Source: Ilex aquifolium (lineage: Eukaryota > Streptophyta > Magnoliopsida > Aquifoliales > Aquifoliaceae). Taken from it: a stretch of DNA of 64,000 nucleotides. The translations under genes and the position numbers were made by a program. Every line of letters starts with the position of its first letter. Positions within the stretch are counted from its first letter, which is position 1. This document shows positions 33,795-43,741 of this stretch, in pieces. The notes beneath the pieces are model-generated. The model was given only the letters and a program-made list of their open reading frames with translations. It was not told the origin of the DNA and did no database searches. The stretch covers positions 1,550,001 through 1,614,000 of the forward strand of contig OX637410.1 of assembly GCA_951799425.1 (NCBI GenBank), in the 5' to 3' direction.

Positions 33795-34140
33795 AGCTCC
33801 TCAGCATCATCTCTCATCTCCTCCATCTCTATGGAGTGAGCCTCTAGCCTAGTAGCTCTCTTGAGTGCTACTTGAAGGTCAGCCTCAAGTTGAGCAGCCC
33901 TTTCATACGCTAGCCTCAACTTCTCAGCGGCATCCTCTCGTACCTACCGCTCGAGCCTTAACAGTTTCACGACATCCTCTCGTGCCTGCCGTGCAAGCTA
34001 CGCGGCATCCTCTCGCGCCTGTCGCTCAAACCTTAACTGCTCTTCAGCAGTCTCATGTGCCCGCCTCTCCGCTGCCTGGACATCGATTGCCTCATTGATC
34101 TTCAGCGTATTTGTAAACAAGTAGGACGAAGCAGCAACCA
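33795..34140 (-). pseudogene. Antisense coiled-coil-like coding remnant in the Tat-like element
   Basis: Read against the element, one frame gives a Glu/Arg/Ala/Leu-rich helix with heptad spacing (ERRAHETAEEQLRFERQARE; AYERAAQLEADLQVALKRAT; RLEAHSIEMEEMRDDAEELE). The pattern repeats an AREDAA/REDVVKLLRLER-like unit. It is plausibly one exon of an antisense ORF such as those reported in Tat-lineage plant elements. Broken. Function unknown. Confidence 0.55.
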
Positions 34141-34219
34141 CCTATAGGCATTCAAAGCCAAAAATATAAAGAAAGAAAGCCAAGTACAAAGCCAAAGAGG
34201 AGTGCGGGACACACTTAGT

Positions 34220-34700
34220 AAGCCTCTGCTACGGCAGCCATCTCTCGAGACTATACGTAGCTCGGCCTATGACTCTGCTCTTGCGCAAGTCACCTAATAA
34301 GTCTCTGCTACGGTAGCCATCTCCCGAGACTATATGTAGCTCGGCCTATGACTCTGCTCTCGCGCAAGTCACCTAATAAGCCTCTGCTACGGCAGCCATC
34401 ACTCGAGATTATACGTAGTTCGGCCTACGACTCTGCTCTTGCGCAAGTAGTCACCTTGAAAGCCTCTGCTACGACAGCCATCACCCGAGACTATACGTAG
34501 CTCGGCCTATGACTCTACTCTCATGCAAGTAGTCACCTGGTAAGCCTCTGCTACGGCAGCCATCTCCCGAGACTATACGTAGCTCGGTCTCTATGACTCT
34601 GCTCTCGCGCAAGTAGTCACCTTACAAGCCTCTGCCACGGCAGCCATCCACTGACGCTATACGTAGCTCGGCCTCAGCTCATGCGGCCCTCTCTCGAGAC
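34220..34700 (+). repeat. Tandem repeat, 79-84-bp unit, about six copies
   Basis: Units start AAGCCTCTGCTACGGCAGCC at 34220, 34299, 34378, 34460, 34542 and 34625. Each contains CGAGACTATACGTAGCTCGG and CTCTGCTCTCGCGCAAGT. The last copy is diverged. Confidence 0.9.
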
Positions 34701-34879
34701 GTCCACATCTCAGACTTTGCTCTCATGCAAACAGTCTGCCTCTCTCTCCAGGTAATCATGTTAGACATTTTAATGTTGGGATAACATTATTTTTGCCAGG
34801 TACACTTTTGAAACTCAAGCCATCTGCACTGGAGTCCCAACTCCTATAGCAGTACAACAGCTAGCTCTGATACACACAT

Positions 34880-35090
34880 GAGTCACAGTCAGAGGAGGAG
34901 TGGGGGCACCACCGAATCTCGCTCTAGGGAAGCAACCTAGTCGTCGAACCTCGGCCAAAAAGTAGTGGGGGCATCAAACATCGCCTTCTTGGTAGGAGGG
35001 GAGACATCACCCTAAAAGTGCAGAGTCTCCATCATCGCCCTATCAACAGGACGCCTGTAATCAGAGACAAGGTCAGCTAATGACCAAGCA
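34880..35090 (-). pseudogene. Second antisense coding-like stretch
   Basis: Minus strand reads ADLVSDYRRPVDRAMMETLH and KKAMFDAPTTFWPRFDD, which have ordinary protein composition unlike the repeat-derived frames around them. Together with 33795-34140 it suggests a multi-exon antisense gene remnant. No domain recognised. Confidence 0.4.
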
Positions 35091-35390
35091 CTACAGAGGC
35101 GCCGCCCATAGCAAGTCTCAAGGTGTCAACCAAGGCGCCCTGCCAACCTCTTGGTGTCGCCCAAAACCGCCTGCAATGCTCCTGCCTCGCCTGTCAAGTT
35201 GGCGTCACCCACCAAGTCTCCCCCTACATTTTATGCCATACAGGGGTCCACAACAAATAAGGCGCCGCCCAGCAAGGCGCTGGCGTCGCCCATGGGGATG
35301 GGTCCTCCCATCTCGCCCAGTCTCCCGGCTTGCCTTTACGACCGCCCATAGCAAGACTCAAGGCGTCGCCCAAACATAGCAGTGCCCAAG

Positions 35391-35545
35391 GCCTCCTGGC
35401 GTCGCCCAAGGCGCCCTGCCAACCTCTTGGCGTCACCCAAGGCCTCCCAGTGTCGCCCAAGGTGCCCTGCCAACCTCTTGGCATCACCCAAGGCCTCCTG
35501 GCGTCGTCCAAAACGCCCTGCCAACCTCTTGGCGTCCTTGGGCGC
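35391..35545 (+). repeat. 51-bp tandem repeat, three copies
   Basis: Units begin GCCTCCTGGCGTCGCCCAAG at 35391, 35442 and 35493. The period is a multiple of three, so all frames read as 17-residue repeats; this is the source of several open frames here. Confidence 0.88.
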
Positions 35546-36025
35546 CGCCCAGCTCACCATGGGCGCCGCCTGAGAGGGCTGGGGCGCCTCCCAGTCCATG
35601 ACGGACTCCCTCTGCCTCTTTTGAAAATCCGCTCAGCTGCCCACCTATGCCTGGGGTCCCTCTCAATGCACCAAAATGATTAACTGAAGTCTCCTTGCCC
35701 ATACCTAGTTTTGGGCTAATAATGCCAAAAGGTTTCTCGCTCCTTGTAGGGACCTCACGAAGGTCGCCTGCTGCTGCATCCACGCAATGGGCGCCGCCCA
35801 AACTAGCTCCACCTGACCCAGCGAGTCCAGCGCCCAAGAGGAACAAGGCGTCGCCCTCACTATGACCGCCCACTTGGGCGCCGCCCATGGCAGCCCTTTG
35901 GGCGCTGCCTGGGTAGGCCCCTTGGGCGCCGCCTTCTCCTTGCTCCTCTCCCCTGCGAGTCTTCATGCCCCTAGTCTCCATTGCCTTGCTTCGGTATAGA
36001 AGGAAAAGACTAAAGGAAAAAAGGA

Positions 36026-36285
36026 GTTGAATAGTGAAAAGAGGGGTTGAATAGTGAAAAATGAGTTGAATAGTAAAAAAGGGGGTTGAATAGTGAAAAT
36101 GGAGTTGAATAGTAAAAAAGGGGTTGAATAGTGCAATATGGCGTTAAACCATGAGGAACGGAGATGAACAGTAACCTTGAAGGTGAAAAACAGTAGCCTT
36201 AAAGGTGATGAACAGTAGCCTTGAGAGGAAACGGTGATGAACAGTAACCTTGAAGGTGATGAACAGTAGCCTTGAGAGGAAACGG
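36026..36285 (+). repeat. Short tandem repeats GTTGAATAGTGAAAA (about 19 bp) and TGAACAGTA(G/A)CCTTGA
   Basis: Six or seven 18-20-bp units at 36026-36146, then about four copies of a TGATGAACAGTAGCCTTGAG unit to 36285. Confidence 0.85.
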
Positions 36286-36905
36286 CCGCCCACCTCAGCC
36301 TCGCCTAAGCAGCCTCGCCCAAACAGACACACAGCGTGCAAGCAGCCTCGCCAGCGCCTAGCCAGCACCTACGCCCACGCCCAGCGGTCCTCACGCCTTG
36401 GGCGCCGCCCTCATGGCCTCATGGGCGCTGCCCTCATGGCCTCTCATGGGCGCCAACCTCCTGGCCTCCCATGGGCGCCGCCCTCCATGCCTATATGGTG
36501 TCGCCAACAATCTCGTGGGCATGCCCTCCTGGCCTTTCTTTTTTTTTTTTTTGCCTCGCCAAATCCTTCCAAGGTCCCTACCTCCCTCAACATCGCCTCT
36601 ACCATACTAGGTGTCGCCCAGGACAGCGAAAAAGAGACCTCAAATCTACCTATGGGTGTCGCCTAAGGAGTCTTTAGCATTGCTAGAGGGGTCCTCATCC
36701 AAACAGCTGCCAATGAAGTTACCCATTCAACTCATTGAAAGAGGGAGGCTTTAAATATGAAGAGGATAAAGTCTACTCCAATGGTGATAGCACAGTGGAA
36801 ACTCGACTAGCTTGGAAAAATAAGACCAAAAGGTGCCAACAGAGAAGGAAGCCAAGAAAATTCATGCCCTCAACCCTCCTCTCGCAAACAGTCGGAAGCT
36901 TGGGA

Positions 36906-36918
36906 CATGGGGGGCAAA
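36906..36918 (+). other. Polypurine tract of the Tat-like element
   Basis: CATGGGGGGCAAA directly before the 3' LTR start TGATGAGCCC. Confidence 0.75.
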
Positions 36919-37829
36919 TGATGAGCCCGAAATTAACTGGGTCAAGCCCAATAAAAATAAACCGAGAAAGCCCAAAGAAGAGCCCAATCAGAGTTGGGTC
37001 AACCCATCGGGAGAAAATCCAAAAGGAACTAAAGAAGTCAACACCCAAAGCTCCAAGGCACCAAGGGAACCAAGAGGCATCTCAAGGATCCCAAGGGGGT
37101 GGGCGCCGCCCAAGGGACCCAAGTGGGCGTCGCCTAATGGTACCCAAGGGGGGCGCCGCCCATGTTGGTCTCCAAGTGGGCGCCGCCCACGGCCTCCCTC
37201 CTTGGTCCTCTCCTCCCCTCTTTGCTCCTCTTCACCTTGATACTTCAATCCAAGTACAAGTCTAAGTCACACCAACTCAAGACAAGTTCGAGCTCAAGAC
37301 GAGAATCAAGCCCAATCCAGCTGGGAGTCCTCCTCCGAAGGAATAGGGGCACGAGGGAGAAAACATCGGGACACGGAGATCTATTCCTACCATGATTGTA
37401 CTTACCAAAAGAGTGGAAGACCTCTTCCTCACGTCACTGCCTCACCGCCTTGGTGAACCTATATAATGTAAGCCCCTCTCCACATGGAGGGGCATGTTCA
37501 TCACCTCCTTAAAACCTCTATACCTTGAGCTCTCTACACACACTACACCTCTCTCCACCGAGAGCTTTGTCTCTCTACACCAAGCCTCTCTCCCTCAATG
37601 CGTTGTATCTCTCCGGAGTACCATTATTCATCAATAAAGAACACCAGGCCACTGCTGCCGTTCCCGAGAGTGGACGTAGGTCAACCGGACCGAACCATTA
37701 TAAATCTCTGTGTTGATCTATTATTTAATGCTTTGCCATTGATTGTCATTGATTGCTTATTAATTGCTTATTAATCACACCCGTACACATTCTTGACTGT
37801 TGATCTTGCACGAAGACCGATTTGTGCAT
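36919..37829 (+). repeat. 3' LTR of the Tat-like element (main part)
   Basis: Same sequence as 31755-32638 with an extra GGCGTCGCC-containing insertion near 37110-37140. TATA at 37460-37466. The last five bases (CATCA) lie at 40013-40017 after the nested insertion. Confidence 0.9.
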
Positions 37830-40007
37830 TGATGAGCACAAAATATTGTATATTTCAAGGCCTCATTACATGCATTTTAACTCAACTTTTGCATCTAAGT
37901 ACTTAGTGTTAGCCAATTTTATGAATAATGTTGAATTTTCAATGTTGCAAGTTTTTATAGCTTAAATGATTGATTTTAGGATCTTGCAACTATGTTGGAT
38001 GTGTGGTGAGGGCATGGACACATTATATGAAGATTTGGAGGCTTAAAAGTGAAGAAATCAAGGAGGTATTGGTGTTTGGGAACAAAAGCACCAGCAGCCA
38101 CACCATCTGGAAACAGAGCCTCGGTATTCCTCCATTTTGACCATGATACGCTTCGAATCTGAAAAAGTTTAAAACATGAAAGTTGTAGATCTGGATGTCT
38201 TCTGTATTGTGTCAAAATTTCACCTCAATCCAACAGTTGGATCAAAAGTTATGCCGATTCTACGAAAAGTGGTCCGGAGCAGAAAACAGTACCGGTACAC
38301 AGTACCGGTACTATACCGTTCCGGTACTGCGTACCAGTACTTCAAACTCCAGAAGGTTTAGAGTACCGGTACACAGTACCGGTACGCTCCCAAAATAGCC
38401 CAGAACACCTGCAAACTCTTCTCCACGTGCTTGGGGGTCCCACCATTGGTTCTCCCACACCTAGCCCGACATTTTATCCCTACAATCATGCCTCCTACAC
38501 CATAGTTAAAGACTTTGGAGGCTTGACATTGAATGAGAGGAGAGAGAAGGGGTGAAGCCTGGGGAGTGCAGGCTAAGCCTGTGCTAGCCTGCCATACCCA
38601 TCCATTCAGCCCCCTATTGATGGGAGGCTTGCTCACTCATGCTAGAGGACCCTATGGACGAAAATGCAGAGGCTACACACCATATATTCAGCATTACACA
38701 AGTTCTTGAGGGGTGGCTACCTAAGCTTAGTTTTAGTTCCATGTAGAAGATGATGAATAGTGTAATGTAAGTTTATGTTTTTGCATTTTCCTTTCCATTT
38801 CAATTGTTGTAAGCTTTAAACCTCTTGTAATCTTCATTCCTTGCACTTTAATCTTAGTTATTTCAAGTTTATTCCAAGTTTACTTGCATGTTCTTCATTT
38901 CACCATTGTTGTTTCAAGTTTTCTTCATTTCATCTTTTAAAATGGGTATTGCATATTTTCCTTCATAGCTTTAGATTTATTGTTTCAAGTTAAGTTTCAT
39001 GCTTTAAATCTTCATTTCTCTACGATGTCTTTCATTTACATTATGCTTGTCTTTCTTTTATGCGTAACTAGCTTTTAAGTTGGTTAATCCAAGGGAGAAT
39101 TCCACTTGGGTATGCCATTCCAACTCTCTTTCATTCCTTCTCTCGGTGTATGATGGCTCGGTTTGACTGGGTTGGGGTGAGGACATGGTTGTGAGTTCTT
39201 GATACACCGTAGGCATTGTCACGGGGTATGCTTGAATCCTCACCTCCATTTTAGTCCCGAGCTTCCCACGAATTAATCGTACTTCTAAGCACCATTGGAG
39301 GAAGGCTTTGAGTTGGCTTGGCATTCCCATTGGAGTGAACCTCTTTGGATTAGCCAACAATTGTTTTCTTGCATTTCCATTCACAAACACAACCACAAAA
39401 CTCAAACAAAAGATTTTTCACTTTCTTTACCTTTTGCAAAATCACCTTCACACAACTTGAACTTTCCTTCCCTGAGGAGACGACCTTGGAATACTTTTCC
39501 AAGTAAAACACCGACACACAAAAGACTCTTTGCGATTGGGGAGCACTTTTGTTCACACACCCGCATTTCATTCACATTTTGTTCATTCCATTTTCCACCA
39601 AGCCGTTGTTGCCTAATCTCTTGCATCACCCCGAGGGAGAGTGACACTCCCTTTCACACATAAGCCATATACACATGTCAAATGGATGATATTTAGGGGT
39701 TAGAAAATAACAACGTTTTTCATCAATCATTTTGCAGTACCGGTACTCAGTACCGGTACTATTCTGCCTCCTTGTCTGAATCTTCTGATTCCTTTGCTCC
39801 TGAGCTGTCCCCTAGTTCTCTTTTCATCTCCTTTCATCCCAAGTGGTATGAGAAGGCCTTAACAAACCATATTTAGCTCCTTTCAACTGCAAACATAAAA
39901 TATTGACGTTAAGACTTCAATCATCATAACTCATATCATTTAATCTTCAAAAACAAGTGAACTGAGCTGATTAGCACCTTAAAATATACAAAGTTTTGTG
40001 CTAATCA
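37830..40007 (+). mobile_element. Solo-LTR-like insertion related to the 49.4-kb element, TSD tgcat
   Basis: Flanked by tgcat (37825-37829 and 40008-40012), inserted five bases from the end of the Tat-like 3' LTR. Bases 37830-39729 are homologous (in opposite strand) to the LTR of the element at 49407-56409: start TGATGAGCACA, block GGATGTGTGGTGAGGGCATG, GTACCGGTAC array, end CATCAATCA. The last 278 bases (39730-40007) instead end TTTTGTGCTAATCA, whose reverse complement (TGATTAGCACAAAACTTTGT) resembles the start of the same LTR. No internal genes. A fossil; exact origin of the right end is unclear. Confidence 0.8.
38288..38390 (+). repeat. GTACCGGTAC palindrome array
   Basis: Several AGTACCGGTAC units separated by 4-30 bases within the solo LTR. 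A further pair is at about 39735-39765. Confidence 0.85.
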
Positions 40008-40017
40008 TGCATCATCA

Positions 40018-40869
40018 AACTTAATTACTTATTAGTAAGATTAAAAATAAATTTATCTCTAGATAAGTTTTTTTGATGGACTAAATTCATTATAAGTCGT
40101 TTAACGAGAACTCAATCTCAATTTTTTCAATTAAATAAAACGTTTGAGCAAAGATAGGGGTTTCATCCACCCCCACTCCCACTTCCATAGATTATCTTAT
40201 CTTTAATGACATCACCGGCATTACCTGAAATTTAACTTTAACTGCATCCCTTTCTATTTTATATTTTAACATCATTCACAACTCCCTACCGTGATTAGCA
40301 GTGGCCAACCGTTATAGACAAACTTATGCCATGAGAAAATTACTTAAAATACCATTTTATCCTTTCTTCTTCTACTTTAACGTGTAATAGTCACCCATCC
40401 ATGGCACCCCCACTTCTCTGGCGACTGGCATCCACTTGTAGCCCCTCTATGTGATTAACCATCTCTGCTTTTCTCTTTCCCTTTTCCTGACAAACCCACC
40501 TCTTTACCACTACATAGCCAAGCCTTCACCACAACCATCATTACCTAGTGGTCAACACAACAGACGCACACCACCCTCAACTCCCAGACATCCAACTACA
40601 CCCACTGACCAACACCCAACCCCTTCAACCATCGCCACTGATACAAATGCACTAGGAAACTACGCATTACCAGAGGCAGTAGCACATCGCCCGTGAACCC
40701 ACGCACCCCCAAGCACTATCAACGAACCTTGCACAATTGAATCGCCACCACCTGAGTTTTCCCAATTTTGAGCAAACAAAAGATATAGTTAGATTATTGC
40801 AGCGTTAGAGTTTAGAAGAGAAAGAGATAAGAAAAAAAGAGTGTATTAAGTTATTGTAGGTGAAGAGTT
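40018..40869. other. Intergenic sequence, no gene recognised
   Basis: AT-rich to 40200, then C-rich. An 81-codon Pro/Thr/His-rich frame (40451-40696) is compositional and has no family signature. Confidence 0.4.
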
Positions 40870-42107
40870 AAATGTGGTTGACAAACATGTCTATACTAAA
40901 GATAATTGAATGGGATGAGTAGAATAAGCGAATGAGATGAAAATAACTCAATCAGTATGTTAATGAAAAGACCAACCAATCGGGTAAAGGGTAGGTGGAG
41001 TAAAATGCTATCACCAGCCAAGTAGAAATTTTTCTCTCCACTGTGGGCAAGTAAGGTATTTATAACACAATGCCTGGACAAGTTGAGATGCCCAAAGGGC
41101 TGCCCGCCATGATCCTCTGACACTCACGCCAACCATAACTGTCTTAACCACGGCAATACCAGTGGTCGTTAATTGCAAGCCACATGTTCCAACATTAACT
41201 AGGCAGATGTGACATTTTCTCAAACGCAACATGGATGTGGCCCCTGAGGAGGGGTGCGACATCCGAAGCGAAAAGGGGGCTCCCAAAGTTAATGATGGTG
41301 ACTAGTCACCACGAGACCATGACCTCGAGAGGGCTATGTATGCGATGCCCCCAACGCGCTCCTACCCGGGCTCCTCTCTTCCCTTTGTGATCCCCTACTC
41401 GAGACCATTATTAAGGTGCCCAATAGAGGAAACTGATATAGTTTCGGTCCTTCAGCCACCAATCATCATGTCCCATTATCTCATATGTTGATTTGGACCA
41501 ATAACCTAGTTATCTTAGGAGTCCTTGTGGATCCCAGTCAAGCACATCCCAATAGACAATGAACCATACACGGGGAGCCCTACTCGAGCAGATTAAACCT
41601 TCGAGACCCTGTCCTAGGCCGAAGTTGACAATTATGCTCGTTCGCTGTAATTGCTCAGTTCTCCCTTGAGGAGGGCCTTACTGCCCTGTCCCTAGGTAGG
41701 GACTCCTCCTCATAGTTTAGTGGGCCAATCGAGCAATATGTCCAATAAGTTGAGGATACAAATTCCATCAACTATGAAGTCCCAGCTTTGTGCCTTATCT
41801 CCGTGGTAGGGGAGGTGAGTTACGCCAAGGTTTCCCCCTGACCATTGCGGTGCTGTTTTTCCACTTTCAATGTGTTGAGAATGTGTTCTGCTCTTCGCGG
41901 TGCTAGTGCCTGCTGCGGCACTGGAGTGCCTATTGTAGCAGTGGAGTGTTGTCCCGACATTGGAATGCTATCGTGGCACTATTGTCTATACCAATCTGTT
42001 GGACCCTATTGGGCCCCACTACCATGTAAGCTATCAATTCTTGTCATTTGTCCCTTCATAGTGTGGACACGTGTTTTGAATTTATAGGGTATTAAATTTG
42101 CCCCCTA
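40870..42107 (-). mobile_element. Possible LTR fragment of a Ty3-type element
   Basis: A GC-balanced stretch with a minus-strand TATA-like box (TTATAAATACC near 41055) and, at about 42095-42107, GGGGGCAAA on the minus strand, like a polypurine tract preceding an LTR. No terminal TG...CA, TSD or second copy was found, so this is tentative. Confidence 0.25.
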
Positions 42108-42947
42108 GGCGTGCTAGGTTGCAGGAAACGTCTTCTGCGTGCACACCGTAGTCCTTTCGCACTTGTCACTTGGTTATATCCATCTTTTGTTAGTTGACCA
42201 TGGTCCCGCTAAAAAGGAATTTTTTTTTTTTTATATATAAAGTGGGCCCAAATCCTCTATCTTCATTTTTCCATTGCAGAGAGTACTATTGTGGCTAGTT
42301 GCTCCCTACATGCATGGGCCTCCTTGTGATGAAATTTGCATGTATAACAATCGCAATACCCGGTGTATTTTTGTCCCTGTGCAATTCTGTGGTGAGTCCC
42401 TATGTCCTTGGTGTACCACTGCGGATCTACTTAAATGGACCTGTGTTATCCTTGGTGACGGCGATTGTTATTTTATTAACCCTTGCCTTCGAAAGCCACG
42501 ATAAGCCAGTACATTAAAAAGCGTTGCTAAAAAATTGCTCTTGAACGTCTCAAAGGTCGTAGTGAACTAATACCTTGAAAATCGCAACCCTTGGTCACCT
42601 AAAAAAAATTGGTTGAAGGGTGACATGGCCTTGCCTTAAGGGGGACAACAATCTAGCCCTCTAATTGCAATAAAAATAAAAATAAATGAAAATAAATTCC
42701 CCTTCACCCACCCCTTGAAAAGCCTTTGAATATTTCTCATGAAATTTTTTTTTTTACCACAACGGTGATATTTTTTTTTACATTGATGTGATGTGACAAG
42801 TGGCACGATGTGACAAGTGGCACAGTGTGACAGTTGCTGATGCGATGCCTGACGCATTGACTGATGCCTGGCACGTTGACCGAAGGCTGAGACTCATTGG
42901 ACTACTGACATGAGAGAGACTGAAAAGATGACTAGCAGCTGATGGGC
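42108..42947. other. Unassigned sequence
   Basis: No convincing ORF or repeat. Contains short imperfect repeats of TGATGTGACAAGTGGCAC near 42787-42830. It may be internal sequence of the element suggested at 40870-42107. Confidence 0.3.
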
Positions 42948-43741
42948 TGATGACTCACTTTCAATTTGAACAGTGGTATACACCCAAGTATAAGTGGTCA
43001 AATTTCAATATAATACTCTGTTTAAGTCTGAGGTCAAACCCATAGGGAACTGTTCTTCGGAAATCAAAATAGAAACGGTGAAGTTGTTATGGGTACCAAA
43101 ATGTAAATAAAAGAGCTTGTGGTGTGAGCTTATAACAACTAAAAACAAACTTAATTAAAACTAGGGAATTGCAGTAACTAAAAGATATGAGATGCGATAC
43201 TTAAAAGATACCCTCTAGTTCGGGGATTCCATATGCATTATATTGGCTAAGTTCTGGAAATGCCACCTTACAACAATTAACCCCAATTTTACTTGAAAGT
43301 CAACGGGTAGATATGATGTATATTAAATCCTATCTAATAGCTGATTAGGTTAGCCGGAAAGTATATCTCTCTGCACACTCAAATAACCCAAGTAAACCAG
43401 AAGGTAAGCCATTCAGGAGGAATACTTGAATTACTCAATTGGCATATTTGTACCATGCAACAGTTAAATGACTATAGTAAACCAGAAGACAAAGCATTCA
43501 GAAGGAATACTATAGTTATTCAACCGGCAGGTTGATGATTCACTGATGACTAGATTTTGGTTTACGCATTGAATCAAAAGCATTAGCTATGCTGAGACTT
43601 AACCCGTCTATAACCAATCAATCAACTGTTACGTAACGCCCACTTACCCACATCACTGTATCATGCATGAAGTACATAACTAGTAGATAGTATGGTATAT
43701 AACATTAGGTACCGCTTGGTGTTCATGACCATGAGCATATT

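Larger units (their letters stand above)
31755..40017 (+). mobile_element. Non-autonomous Tat-like (Ty3-type) LTR element, TSD aactt
   Basis: LTRs begin TGATGAGCCCG and end GCATCATCA. TSD aactt lies at 31750-31754 and 40018-40022. The primer site (TTTGGCGCCGTCTGTGGG) follows the left LTR and a polypurine tract (CATGGGGGGCAAA) precedes the right LTR. The 4.3-kb interior has no recognisable protease, RT or integrase; it is GC-rich and made largely of tandem repeats and GGCGCC-rich sequence, plus antisense coding-like stretches. The primer site and antisense coding suggest the Tat lineage (inference). The LTRs are about 98% alike by eye apart from a roughly 30-bp length difference, so the insertion is fairly recent, on the order of a million years. 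A second LTR insertion sits near the end of its 3' LTR. Confidence 0.88.

Noticed and set aside
34220-34700. Regular direct repeats resembling a CRISPR array
   Set aside because: Units of about 80 bp are contiguous with no unique spacers, in a plant retroelement.
35484-35981. 165-codon Gly/Ala-rich minus-strand frame
   Set aside because: Open because of GC-rich GGCGCC-type and 51-bp repeats; no motif, and it lies within the non-autonomous LTR element.
39295-39663. 122-codon plus-strand frame and overlapping minus frames
   Set aside because: Lie in the solo LTR; homologous LTRs at 49.5 and 54.7 kb have different open frames, so there is no coding constraint.
37830-40007. Reading this insertion as a DNA transposon because of its inverted ends
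   Set aside because: Nearly 1.9 kb is homologous to a bona fide LTR, and the 5-bp TSD fits LTR integration; kept as an LTR-derived insertion.
40451-40696. 81-codon Pro/Thr/His-rich plus-strand frame
   Set aside because: Low-complexity composition, no family motif, no splice context.
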